64,000 nt of DNA, taken from assembly GCF_000742135.1 (NCBI RefSeq), contig NZ_KN046818.1:1-64000 (forward strand). The letters are read 5' to 3'. This document shows, piece by piece, positions 1 to 8,375 of this stretch; the stretch's first letter is position 1; each line of letters opens with the position of its first letter. The position numbers were made by a program, and so were the translations under genes. The notes beneath the pieces were generated by a model that had not been told where the DNA came from, searched no databases, and saw only the letters and a program-made list of their open reading frames with translations. Source of the DNA: Klebsiella pneumoniae (GTDB lineage Bacteria; Pseudomonadota; Gammaproteobacteria; Enterobacterales; Enterobacteriaceae).

Positions 1-356
<356 letters not shown>

Positions 357-538
357 AAGTTTGATGCTCAAAGAATTAAACTTCGTAATGAATTACGTGT
401 TCACTCTTGAGACTTGGTATTCATTTTTCGTCCGAGGACGTTAAGAATCCATGTCACTTTGAGTGCCCACACAGATTGTCTGATAAATTGTTAAAGAGCA
501 GTTGCGACGCGCTTTAGCGCTCTGTCGCGAGGTGGCGT
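357..538 (-). other. rRNA operon leader (boxA-containing antitermination leader)
   Basis: This is the transcribed spacer between the P2 promoter and the 16S 5' end. On the minus strand it carries a boxA-like antitermination element (TGCTCTTTAACAATTTA, about 486-502) typical of enterobacterial rrn leaders. It also contains inverted sequences that would pair with the far side of 16S to form the RNase III processing stem. There is no protein-coding gene here. Confidence 0.8.
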
Positions 539-566
539 ATATTACGCTTTCCTCTTTCAGAGTCAA
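539..566 (-). promoter_or_regulatory. rrn P2 promoter
   Basis: On the minus strand the -35 is TTGACT (561-566) and the -10 is TAATAT (539-544), with a 16-bp spacer. This is the usual arrangement of the secondary promoter of enterobacterial rRNA operons, about 110 bp downstream of P1. Confidence 0.85.
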
Positions 567-647
567 CCCGTTTTTCAGGATTTTTCTCTGCAACCGAACT
601 GGCTGTTTGTGTGAAGTGATTCACATCTGCCGTGTCAGTGGGAGCGC

Positions 648-675
648 ATTATAGGGAGTTCGCCGGAAGTAGCAA
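648..675 (-). promoter_or_regulatory. rrn P1 promoter
   Basis: On the minus strand the -35 is TTGCTA (670-675) and the -10 is a consensus TATAAT (648-653). The spacer is 16 bp and a GC-rich discriminator (GCGCTCC) follows, as in growth-rate and ppGpp controlled rRNA P1 promoters. AT-rich DNA at about 680-720 could serve as the UP element and FIS region. Confidence 0.88.
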
Positions 676-947
676 GCGTTAAAATAGAAAAATCTTATCG
701 ACCGCTCATTATTTGAACTTTTCGCTAATTCATCTTCTTACCATTAAAGGCGCAATCCCAGTGTTCATGCGGCCTGCAGCGCAATTTACGCTAAGATCGG
801 TTTTTGGCGAAAATGTGATTTTTCTCTCTTACCCAACGCCATTATCGCGCCGATGGTGAATTAAGCACCACTCTTGACCCACGACAATGCGCCCGCCCGG
901 CCCTCATTTCTATAATCAGGCCCGTTTCTTCTTACTGGTAATAATCG

Positions 948-2069
948 ATGGCTTATCAACTCAACATTAACTGGCCCGAGTTTTTAGAAAAATACTGGCA
1001 GAAACAGCCGGTGGTATTAAAAAACGCGTTTCCGGACTTCGTCGACCCGATTACTCCGGACGAGCTGGCCGGATTAGCCATGGAGCCGGAAGTCGACAGC
1101 CGGCTGGTCAGCCTGAAAAACGGCAAATGGCAGGCCAGCAATGGTCCTTTTGAACATTTCGGCGGGCTGGGCGAAACCGGTTGGTCCCTGCTGGCCCAGG
1201 CGGTAAACCACTGGCATATGCCTGCCGCCGAGCTGGTGCGTCCATTCCGCGTACTGCCGGACTGGCGCCTGGACGACCTGATGATCTCCTTCTCCGTCCC
1301 CGGCGGCGGTGTCGGCCCGCATATCGATCAGTATGACGTCTTTATTATTCAGGGCATGGGCAGCCGCCGCTGGCGCGTGGGTGACAAGCTGCCGATGCGT
1401 CAGTTCTGTCCGCATCCGGCACTGCTGCACGTCGATCCGTTCCCACCGATCATTGATGAAGATCTGCAGCCGGGCGACATCCTCTATATTCCACCGGGAT
1501 TCCCGCACGACGGCATAACCCACGAAACCGCCCTGAACTACTCCGTCGGCTTCCGCGGGCCAAACGGCCGCGACCTGATCAGCAGCTTCGCCGACTATGT
1601 GCTGGAGAACGATCTCGGCGGCGAGCACTACAGCGATCCGGACCTCACCTGCCGCGAGCATCCGGGCCGGGTTGAAGAGTATGAACTCGAACGCCTGCGC
1701 ACCATGATGATCGATATGATTCGCCAGCCGGAAGACTTCAAGCAGTGGTTCGGCAGTTTCGTCACCACCCCGCGTCACGAGCTGGATATTGCGCCGGCGG
1801 AACCACCGTATGAAGAAGAGGAAGTGGTCGATGCGCTGCTGGGTGGTGAAAAGCTTTCCCGCCTGAGCGGCCTGCGCGTTCTGCATATCGGCGACAGCTT
1901 CTTCGTGCATAGCGAACAACTCGACACCACCGATGCCGAAGCGCTGGATGCGCTGTGTCGCTATACCTCATTAGGCCAGGAAGAGCTCGGCAGCGGCCTG
2001 CAGAATCCGGCGTTCGTGAGCGAACTGACGCGGCTGATTAATCAGGGCTACTGGTACTTCGAAGAGTAA
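948..2069 (+). CDS. roxA: 50S ribosomal protein L16 3-hydroxylase RoxA (YcfD)
   Basis: This is a cytosolic JmjC-type Fe(II)/2-oxoglutarate oxygenase that hydroxylates an arginine of ribosomal protein L16. At 373 residues it has the normal family length. The metal triad is intact: the HID motif gives H125 and D127, and H187 lies in FPHDGI. The C-terminal winged-helix/dimerisation part is also present. The ATG at 948 lies about 30 bp downstream of a TATAAT hexamer (911-916), and translation from there matches the E. coli protein from its first residues. A hairpin terminator follows. It stands alone between a divergent rRNA operon and a convergent toxin-antitoxin pair. Confidence 0.96.
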   Translation: MAYQLNINWPEFLEKYWQKQPVVLKNAFPDFVDPITPDELAGLAMEPEVDSRLVSLKNGKWQASNGPFEHFGGLGETGWSLLAQAVNHWHMPAAELVRPFRVLPDWRLDDLMISFSVPGGGVGPHIDQYDVFIIQGMGSRRWRVGDKLPMRQFCPHPALLHVDPFPPIIDEDLQPGDILYIPPGFPHDGITHETALNYSVGFRGPNGRDLISSFADYVLENDLGGEHYSDPDLTCREHPGRVEEYELERLRTMMIDMIRQPEDFKQWFGSFVTTPRHELDIAPAEPPYEEEEVVDALLGGEKLSRLSGLRVLHIGDSFFVHSEQLDTTDAEALDALCRYTSLGQEELGSGLQNPAFVSELTRLINQGYWYFEE

Positions 2070-2085
2070 GAGAGTCGCGATACTG

Positions 2086-2118
2086 CGGGCAGCCGCCTGG
2101 CGCTGCCCGGTTTCTTTT
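2086..2118 (+). terminator. Rho-independent terminator after roxA
   Basis: Perfect 8-bp arms CGGGCAGC (2086-2093) and GCTGCCCG (2102-2109) enclose an 8-nt loop and are followed by GTTTCTTTT. It starts 17 bp after the roxA stop codon and reaches the stop of the convergent acetyltransferase gene. Confidence 0.85.
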
Positions 2119-2650
2119 ATGACTCATCGTCAGTAAAGAGCTGTTCAATCGATTTGGTCGGATAAAACAGTAAGTTACTATTTTCATCCACGAGCTGTAT
2201 AAACCCCAGACGAAGATAGAATGCTTTAGCCTTCTCATTAAGGGCTTCAACAAATAATCCGTAGATGCCAACGGCTTTAGACGCTCCCCACACCACTCGC
2301 ATCGCATGGGCAACCAACATCTCTCCCCAGCCCTGCCCCTGAACAGATTTATCAATGGCCAGCCGCCCGAGGGTTACGCTTGGCGCATTTTGATACGGGA
2401 TTTTCTTTTGCTGAGTTTTAGACGGCAACATGCCTCGCTCGAAACAACTCCCCGATAAGGTGTAATAACCCAGCAACCTGGGAACGGTATCCCCGGAGAC
2501 CAGCGCATAACCCCTTAAGATTTGTCCATCGTGCTGCCGCTTGAGGTGCTCTTTTAAAAACGTATTCAGCGCTTCCTCGCCGCAATCAAATCCAGTGATA
2601 TCGTAGCTGAACGCATCGGCAATCATCTCAATCGTCAGTTGCTGCTCCAT
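2117..2650 (-). CDS. GNAT acetyltransferase toxin (TacT/KacT type)
   Basis: This is a GNAT-fold protein that acts as the toxin of a TA pair; characterised relatives (TacT, KacT) acetylate charged aminoacyl-tRNAs and block translation. The GNAT core is recognisable: a GYYTLSG strand, a LGRLAIDKSVQGQGWG acetyl-CoA loop (R/Q-x-x-G-x-G type) and a C-terminal FYLRLGF motif. I start it at the ATG at 2650, which has AAGGTAGAG upstream and gives 177 residues. A longer in-frame start at 2689 would overlap the antitoxin gene and is less likely. The antitoxin gene ends 10 bp upstream. The pair is probably autoregulated through the palindrome at 2956-2978. Confidence 0.9.
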   Translation of the reverse strand: MEQQLTIEMIADAFSYDITGFDCGEEALNTFLKEHLKRQHDGQILRGYALVSGDTVPRLLGYYTLSGSCFERGMLPSKTQQKKIPYQNAPSVTLGRLAIDKSVQGQGWGEMLVAHAMRVVWGASKAVGIYGLFVEALNEKAKAFYLRLGFIQLVDENSNLLFYPTKSIEQLFTDDES

Positions 2651-2660
2651 TAGCTCTACC

Positions 2661-2927
2661 TTACCTGGTTTGTAGACGCTTCGCTGCACGTTTCAGTCGA
2701 TCATTCGGGGCTGGCGGTTGGGTAATCGCCTCCATCACCAGGCTCCATGATTGCTCATTGAGGACCATTCTGCGGTGCTGCTCAATCACTTCCGCAGCAC
2801 GTTCTGAGGCACTGGCAACCACAAACTGGGTAATCGTCTGATTCGAAATTGCCGCAGCTTCCTCGATGATGCTCTTATCATCATCGGTTAATCTCAAATC
2901 TATACGCTGCTTTTTAAGTGCGGGCAT
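2661..2927 (-). CDS. DUF1778 ribbon-helix-helix antitoxin (TacA/KacA type)
   Basis: This 88-residue protein has an N-terminal ribbon-helix-helix DNA-binding region (RIDLRLTDDDKSIIEEAA) followed by the segment that wraps the GNAT toxin, as in the TacA/KacA family. It is the first gene of the two-gene operon. A GGAG ribosome-binding site lies 7 nt before the ATG at 2927. It is expected to neutralise the acetyltransferase and, with it, repress the promoter at 2956-3009. Confidence 0.92.
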   Translation of the reverse strand: MPALKKQRIDLRLTDDDKSIIEEAAAISNQTITQFVVASASERAAEVIEQHRRMVLNEQSWSLVMEAITQPPAPNDRLKRAAKRLQTR

Positions 2928-2955
2928 ACGTTATCTCCGGCCTGGTGCAAACTTC

Positions 2956-3009
2956 ATGTACGGTTATTTTCCGTACATTTAATATAGCGACAGAAAGCCA
3001 CATACTCAA
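2956..3009 (-). promoter_or_regulatory. TA operon promoter with perfect operator palindrome
   Basis: On the minus strand a -35 TTGAGT (3004-3009) and a -10 TATATT (2981-2986) are separated by 17 bp. Immediately downstream, over the expected transcription start, lie perfect 8-bp inverted arms ATGTACGG (2971-2978 on the minus strand) and CCGTACAT (2956-2963) with a 7-nt AT-rich centre. This position fits repression by the RHH antitoxin complex. Confidence 0.75.
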
Positions 3010-3029
3010 CTATCACTCGCGGATTGCGC

Positions 3030-4463
3030 CTATTTCGGCAACATCACAATAAACCGCGTCGAGCGCAGATCGGACTGCGCCGCCACGCTGCCGTGGTGGG
3101 CTCCGACAATCGATTTCACAATCGCCAGGCCGATGCCGCTGCCCCCCCCTTTGCGCTGGCGCGAGGGGTCGACGCGATAGAATCGGTCAAACAGGCGCGG
3201 CAGATGCTCGGCGGCAATCGGCATACCGGGGTTCTCCACCACCAGGCGTACCGTCTCCGCGCTTTCGCTCAACTGGATGGTCACCGCCTGCCCGGCCGGC
3301 GTATAGCGAATCGCGTTCGACAGCAGGTTGCTGATTGCCCGCCGCAGCATCAGCGGATCGCCCGTCACCCGGCAGGGGCTACCGACAAAACGCAGCGCCA
3401 CCGCTTTCTCTTCCGCCCACGCCTCAAAGAACTCAAACACCTTATGCACTTCATCGGCCAAATCCAGCGCCCGCTGTTCGGGGATCAGCTGGTTGTTATC
3501 GGCCTGGGCAAGGAACAGCATATCGCTAACCATCCGCGACATCCGCGAGAACTCTTCGAGATTGGAATACAACACCTCTTCCAGCTCCTGCGGGCTGCGG
3601 CTCTGGCTTAAGGCGATTTCGGTTTGCGTCACCAGGTTGGTAATCGGCGTGCGGATTTCATGGGCGATATCGGCGGAGAAGTTGGACTGGCGGGTAAAGA
3701 CATCCTCTATGCGCTCCAGCATATGGTTAAACGACAGCGCCAGCCGCTCCAGCTCGACAGGCACCGCCTGCGGGTCAAGGCGCACATCGAGATCCCGCGA
3801 GGTAATATTCTGGATCTGGCGGCTGATCTGGCGGATCGGCTTATGCCCCTGGTAGACCACAAACAGCACGATGGCGATGATCAGCAGGCTGATTATCGAC
3901 GCCGCGGAGATCAGCTTCGCTTTCAGCTCATTAATATAGTGCAGGTGAAAATCGATGGATAAGGCCATCAGCAGGTGGTACGCCGGTTTACCGTCCGCCT
4001 GCTTGCCCAGCGGCAGCATGATCAGCCGCCAGGCGCGGGTCTCCAGTGGATGATTATCGTGCGCCATTGCCCGCGGCTGCGGGTCGGTCCATGAAATCAC
4101 ATTCCCGTCGCGGAGCTGCATCGCCAGCCCCGGCGTACTCAGCATATGGCTGAGATCCGGCCCGTTGGGCGACTGGAAGAGAATATTGCCCTGGCCATCG
4201 TCCAGGCAGATGAAGACGTTGGCGTAGCCCGCAATGATATTCTTCACGATCTCCAGACGCCGCGCCTGCGGGTAGTCAGCGTGGTCGAGGACCGTCTCCA
4301 GGGTGGTGCTGAGCTGTCTGAGATCGTGAACGTCGCGCTCTTCAAAGTGGGCCTTCACCGAATGGATCATGATCCAGGTGAAGGCGAAGAAGGCAATGAC
4401 GGTGGCGAGGCTAATAAAGAAGGTCAGCCGGGTGGCCAGGGAAAAGGGGCGCTTAGCGGCCAT
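3030..4463 (-). CDS. cusS: Copper/silver sensor histidine kinase CusS
   Basis: This inner-membrane sensor kinase is the partner of CusR in the periplasmic copper/silver response. The 477-residue protein has TM1 near residues 14-36, a periplasmic sensor domain to about 165, TM2 near 166-190 and a HAMP domain. The H-box is [16 protein letters not shown], followed by N-box ([13 protein letters not shown]) and G-box ([12 protein letters not shown]) segments of the HATPase domain. I start it at the ATG at 4463, because its first residues (MAAKRPFSL) precede TM1 and it overlaps the cusR stop by 11 bp. A longer reading upstream is only cusR sequence out of frame. Confidence 0.93.
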   Translation of the reverse strand: MAAKRPFSLATRLTFFISLATVIAFFAFTWIMIHSVKAHFEERDVHDLRQLSTTLETVLDHADYPQARRLEIVKNIIAGYANVFICLDDGQGNILFQSPNGPDLSHMLSTPGLAMQLRDGNVISWTDPQPRAMAHDNHPLETRAWRLIMLPLGKQADGKPAYHLLMALSIDFHLHYINELKAKLISAASIISLLIIAIVLFVVYQGHKPIRQISRQIQNITSRDLDVRLDPQAVPVELERLALSFNHMLERIEDVFTRQSNFSADIAHEIRTPITNLVTQTEIALSQSRSPQELEEVLYSNLEEFSRMSRMVSDMLFLAQADNNQLIPEQRALDLADEVHKVFEFFEAWAEEKAVALRFVGSPCRVTGDPLMLRRAISNLLSNAIRYTPAGQAVTIQLSESAETVRLVVENPGMPIAAEHLPRLFDRFYRVDPSRQRKGGGSGIGLAIVKSIVGAHHGSVAAQSDLRSTRFIVMLPK

Positions 4464-5136
4464 CCGGCACCTCAAGCATATAGCCGACGCCGCGCACGGT
4501 CTGGATGAGCTTCGGCTCGAAGTCGTTATCAATTTTGGCGCGCAGCCGCTTCACCGCCACGTCGATGGCGTTAGTGTCGCTGTCGAAGTTCATATCCCAC
4601 ACCTGCGAGGCAATTAACGAACGCGGCAGCACCTCGCCCTGATGACGCAGGAAGAACTCCAGCAGCGTGAATTCCTTACTGGTCAGGGTGATGCGGGTGG
4701 CGCCGCGCGTCACCTTGCGGCTGACCAAATCGACGCTGAGATCGGCCGCCTGAAACTGGCTTTCGACGATGACCGCCGCCCCGCGGCGCAGCAGAGTACG
4801 CACCCGCGCCAGCAGCTCCGCAAAGGCGAACGGTTTTACCAGATAGTCGTCAGCGCCCAGCTCCAGCCCCTTCACCCGATGCTCAATGGTGCCCAACGCG
4901 GTAAGCAGCAGGATCGGCATGCCTTTCCCGGCGGCGCGCAGCATGCGCACGATATCCCAACCGTTCACATCCGGCAGCATGATGTCGAGGATCAGCAGAT
5001 CGTAATCGCTGGTCATCGCCAGGTGATAGCCGTTGAGGCCGTTATCGGCCAGGTCGACGACGAAGCCGGCCTCGGTGAGCCCTTTGGTCAGGTACTCTCC
5101 GGTTTTCTTCTCATCTTCGACAATCAAAATCTTCAC
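4453..5136 (-). CDS. cusR: Copper/silver response regulator CusR
   Basis: This is an OmpR-family response regulator that activates cusCFBA (and cusRS) under copper or silver stress. The receiver domain starts [16 protein letters not shown], with the phosphoacceptor Asp in [10 protein letters not shown], Thr in LLLTAL and Lys in DDYLVKPF. A winged-helix DNA-binding domain fills the C-terminal half. I choose the GTG at 5136, because AGGAG lies 6 nt upstream and it gives the family N-terminus; an ATG 15 bp upstream is possible. It overlaps cusS. The palindromic CusR box at 5214-5235 lies in the divergent intergenic region. Confidence 0.94.
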   Translation of the reverse strand: MKILIVEDEKKTGEYLTKGLTEAGFVVDLADNGLNGYHLAMTSDYDLLILDIMLPDVNGWDIVRMLRAAGKGMPILLLTALGTIEHRVKGLELGADDYLVKPFAFAELLARVRTLLRRGAAVIVESQFQAADLSVDLVSRKVTRGATRITLTSKEFTLLEFFLRHQGEVLPRSLIASQVWDMNFDSDTNAIDVAVKRLRAKIDNDFEPKLIQTVRGVGYMLEVPDGR

Positions 5137-5213
5137 GGCAGGCTCCTTCACGCGCGCTTTGTGCGGGTATTCAATTTTAGAGGAGCGCCTCCGGATAGCA
5201 ATGAAATATCAGG

Positions 5214-5235
5214 AAAATGACAGCTTTGTCATTTT
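5214..5235. promoter_or_regulatory. CusR box (copper-responsive operator)
   Basis: Perfect inverted arms AAAATGACA (5214-5222) and TGTCATTTT (5227-5235) are separated by 4 bp. This matches the E. coli CusR box (arms of this type around the centre). It sits between cusR (start 5136) and cusC (start 5279), so one site can serve both divergent transcription units. Confidence 0.9.
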
Positions 5236-5278
5236 CCCGTCACGCCCTGAACAGAGCCCGCTACGTAAAGTAGCCGCC

Positions 5279-6694
5279 ATGGATAAATCGTCGAAACCGT
5301 CTGCCGCCATGCGTTCAATACAGCTACTTACCCTCAGCGTGATATTTGCCTTAACCGGCTGTCTGTCGCTCGCTCCGGACTACCAGCGCCCCGCAGCGCC
5401 GGTACCGCAGCAGTTCTCTCTCAGCCAGAACAAGCTGGTTACTGCAACAGCGGGCTACCAGGAGACCGGCTGGCGCACCTTTTTCGTCGACCCGCAGGTG
5501 AAAAGCCTGATTAGCACCGCGCTGGCCAACAACCGCGATCTGCGGATGGCGACGCTGAAAGTGCAGGAAGCCCGCGCCCAGTACCGGGTTACCGACGCCG
5601 ACCGCTACCCGCAATTGAACGGTGACGGCAGCACCACCTATGGCGGCAAGCTCAAAGGCGACACCACCACCAGCAGCGATTATACCGCCGGCTTAAACCT
5701 CAGCTACGACCTCGATTTCTTTGGCCGGCTGAAAAACCTTAGCGAGGCCGACCGACAGAACTTCTTCGCCAGCGAAGAGGCGCGGCGCGCAGTGCATATC
5801 CTGTTGATTGCTAACGTTTCACAAAGCTACTTCAACCAGCGGCTGGCGGCAGCGCAGCTGCAGGTGGCCAACGATACCTTACAGAACTATCAGCAGTCTT
5901 ACGCCTTCGTTGAAAAACAGCTGCTGACCGGGAGCACCACCGTGCTGGCGCTGGAGCAGGCGCGCGGCATGATCGAAAGCACCCGCGCCGATATCGCCAA
6001 ACGTCAGGGCCAGCTGGCGCAGGCCAATAACGCCCTGCAACTGCTGCTCGGCAGCTATCAGCGCCTGCCGGACGATAGCGCCAGCAGCGCGGTAGACCTG
6101 CAAGGCGTAACCCTGCCGCCATCGCTCTCCTCAGCGATCCTGCTGCAGCGGCCAGATATTCTGGAAGCCGAACACAGCCTGCAAGCGGCCAACGCCAACA
6201 TCGGCGCCGCGCGGGCGGCCTTCTTCCCGTCGATCACCCTGACCAGCTCGCTCTCCGGCAGCAGCAGCGAACTCTCCAGCCTGTTTAACGCCAGCGGCGC
6301 GATGTGGAACTTCATTCCCAAAATCGAACTGCCGATTTTCAACGCCGGGCGTAATCAGGCCAGCCTCGATCTGGCGGAGATCCGCCAGCAGCAGCAGGTG
6401 GTCAACTATGAACAAAAAATCCAGTCCGCCTTTAAAGAGGTGGCCGACGCGCTGGCCCTGCGCCAGAGCCTGGCCGATCAAATTGCCGCGCAGGAGCGCT
6501 ATCTCGCCTCGCTGAATATCACCCTGCAGCGCGCCACTGCGCTCTATCGCCACGGCGCGGTCAGCTATATCGAAGTCCTGAGCGCCCAGCGCGATATTTT
6601 CACCACCCGACAAACCCTGCTGGAACTCAACTATTCCCGTCAGGCAAATGAAATCACCCTGTTCACCGCTCTCGGCGGCGGCTGGATGGAATAA
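5279..6694 (+). CDS. cusC: Outer-membrane efflux channel lipoprotein CusC
   Basis: This is the outer-membrane channel of the CusCFBA tripartite Cu(I)/Ag(I) exporter (TolC-like, two outer-membrane-efflux repeats). The N-terminus is a lipoprotein signal with lipobox LTGC, then SLAPDYQRP. The FDLDFFGRLKN-type and RPDILEAEHSLQAANANIG motifs are those of NodT-family RND channels. Two in-frame starts are plausible: ATG 5279 (chosen; 44 bp after the CusR box) and ATG 5309, which begins directly at the signal peptide. An open frame extends upstream but crosses the CusR box. It is the first gene of cusCFBA. Confidence 0.94.
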   Translation: MDKSSKPSAAMRSIQLLTLSVIFALTGCLSLAPDYQRPAAPVPQQFSLSQNKLVTATAGYQETGWRTFFVDPQVKSLISTALANNRDLRMATLKVQEARAQYRVTDADRYPQLNGDGSTTYGGKLKGDTTTSSDYTAGLNLSYDLDFFGRLKNLSEADRQNFFASEEARRAVHILLIANVSQSYFNQRLAAAQLQVANDTLQNYQQSYAFVEKQLLTGSTTVLALEQARGMIESTRADIAKRQGQLAQANNALQLLLGSYQRLPDDSASSAVDLQGVTLPPSLSSAILLQRPDILEAEHSLQAANANIGAARAAFFPSITLTSSLSGSSSELSSLFNASGAMWNFIPKIELPIFNAGRNQASLDLAEIRQQQQVVNYEQKIQSAFKEVADALALRQSLADQIAAQERYLASLNITLQRATALYRHGAVSYIEVLSAQRDIFTTRQTLLELNYSRQANEITLFTALGGGWME

Positions 6695-6708
6695 CCCAAG
6701 GAGTCTTG

Positions 6709-7056
6709 ATGATGAATTCACTATCTAAAATAACCCTGTTCACCCTGCTCTCTGGCGCGGTGTTCACCGCCCAGGCCGCCGACCCGCACGCCGGCATGGC
6801 GATGCACGAGCAGCCCGCCGCCGCGCAGGCGCAAAGCATCACTGGTAAAGGCGTCATTAAAGCCATTGATATGGATAGTAAAAAAATCACTATCGCCCAC
6901 GAGGCCATCCCGGCGGTGAACTGGCCGCCGATGACCATGCGCTTCACCATCACCCCGCAGACGCAGCTCAACAATGTGAAGGATGGCGACAGCGTGGACT
7001 TCACCTTCGTTCAGCAGGGCAATCTGTCGCTGTTACAGGATATCCGCGCCCAATAA
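6709..7056 (+). CDS. cusF: Periplasmic Cu(I)/Ag(I) chaperone CusF
   Basis: This small periplasmic protein hands Cu(I)/Ag(I) to the CusB/CusA pump. A cleavable signal peptide ends near AQA|ADP. The mature OB-fold domain carries the conserved metal site: a His in ITIAHEAI, then W, M and M in NWPPMTMRF. An AAGGAG ribosome-binding site lies at 6698-6703; ATG 6709 or the adjacent ATG 6712 is the start. It is 14 bp from cusC and 45 bp from cusB. Confidence 0.95.
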   Translation: MMNSLSKITLFTLLSGAVFTAQAADPHAGMAMHEQPAAAQAQSITGKGVIKAIDMDSKKITIAHEAIPAVNWPPMTMRFTITPQTQLNNVKDGDSVDFTFVQQGNLSLLQDIRAQ

Positions 7057-7101
7057 CAGCCCGGCGACGGTAGGCCCCCTCAACAACTGAATGGACGACA
7101 C

Positions 7102-8364
7102 ATGGCATCCCTGACACTGAAAAATACGGCGCTGATCCTCGGCAGCATGCTGATTGGCGGCGCGCTTACCGCGGCGCTGTATATCCGACTGACGCCGACC
7201 CACTCTGCCGCTCCGGCGGCCGAGCAGCAGCGTAAAGTGCTGTTCTGGTACGACCCGATGTACCCGAACACCCGCTTTGATAAACCGGGTAAATCGCCGT
7301 TTATGGATATGGATCTGGTGCCGAAATACGCCGATGAGGAGCATGCCGCCGCCGGTGCGCCGGGGGTGCGTATCGACCCGACGCAGACCCAGAATCTTGG
7401 GGTGAAAACCGTCGCCGTCACCCGCGGGCCGCTGCGCTACGCTCAGACCTTCCCGGCCAATATCAGCTATAACGAGTACCAGTATGTGATTATGCAGGCG
7501 CGGGCGGCGGGCTTTATCAATAAAGTCTATCCGCTGACCGTCGGCGACAAAGTGAAACAAGGCACGCCGCTGCTCGAGCTGACCATCCCCGACTGGGTGG
7601 AAGCGCAGAGCGAATATCTGCTATTGCAGGAGTCCGGGGGCACCGCCACCCAGGTCGAGGGGATCCTCGAGCGTCTACGTCTCGCCGGAATGCCGGACGA
7701 CGATATCCGCCGCCTGAAAGCCATGCGCAAGATCCAGACCCGCTTCACCCTCAAGGCGCCCATCGACGGGGTGATCACCGCCTTCGATCTGCGCGCCGGA
7801 ATGAACATCGCCAAAGATAACGTGGTGGCGAAAATTCAGGGCATGGACCCGGTGTGGGTCAGCGTGGCGGTCCCGGAATCCATCGCCTGGCTGATCAAAG
7901 ACGCCTCGCAGTTCAGCATTCAGGTTCCCGCCTGGCCGGGCAAAACCTTCCGCATCAGCAAATGGACCCTTCTCCCCAGCGTCGATAGCGCCACCCGCAC
8001 CCTGCAGCTGCGCCTGCAGGTCAACAACCCGGATGAAGCGCTGAAGCCGGGGATGAACGCCTATCTGCAGCTGACCAGCGAAAGCGCCCCGATGCTGCTG
8101 ATCCCCTCCAAAGCGCTGATCGACAGCGGCGGCGAGCAGCGAGTGATCACCGTCGATAACGAGGGCCGCTTCGTGCCGAAAATCGTGCAGGTATTCCATG
8201 AATCCGCCGGCGTCACGGCCATTCGCAGCGGGCTGCAGGAGGGTGAGAAAGTCGTCGCCAGCGGCCTGTTCCTGATCGACTCGGAGGCCAATATCGCCGG
8301 CGCGCTGGAGCGCATGCGCGCGCAGGCCCCTGATGCCGCGGCCTCTGCCGCCCACGCGCACTAA
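7102..8364 (+). CDS. cusB: Membrane-fusion protein CusB
   Basis: This is the periplasmic adaptor of the CusCBA pump, linking CusA to CusC. The 420-residue protein has an N-terminal membrane anchor (residues 5-27) and then a Met/Tyr-rich metal-binding motif ([20 protein letters not shown], followed by MDMDLVPKY). Lipoyl/barrel-sandwich and alpha-hairpin segments follow, ending in a His-rich tail (AHAH). The ATG at 7102 places the anchor at the N-terminus. cusA starts 11 bp downstream. Confidence 0.95.
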   Translation: MASLTLKNTALILGSMLIGGALTAALYIRLTPTHSAAPAAEQQRKVLFWYDPMYPNTRFDKPGKSPFMDMDLVPKYADEEHAAAGAPGVRIDPTQTQNLGVKTVAVTRGPLRYAQTFPANISYNEYQYVIMQARAAGFINKVYPLTVGDKVKQGTPLLELTIPDWVEAQSEYLLLQESGGTATQVEGILERLRLAGMPDDDIRRLKAMRKIQTRFTLKAPIDGVITAFDLRAGMNIAKDNVVAKIQGMDPVWVSVAVPESIAWLIKDASQFSIQVPAWPGKTFRISKWTLLPSVDSATRTLQLRLQVNNPDEALKPGMNAYLQLTSESAPMLLIPSKALIDSGGEQRVITVDNEGRFVPKIVQVFHESAGVTAIRSGLQEGEKVVASGLFLIDSEANIAGALERMRAQAPDAAASAAHAH

Positions 8365-8375
8365 GGAACGGAACC

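Noticed and set aside
874..916. TTGACC ... TATAAT as a roxA promoter
   Set aside because: The hexamers are 31 bp apart, too far for one sigma-70 promoter; only the TATAAT is kept as a possible -10.
1074..1919. 281-codon open frame antisense to roxA
   Set aside because: roxA is certain; the antisense frame follows from GC-rich codon bias and resembles no known protein.
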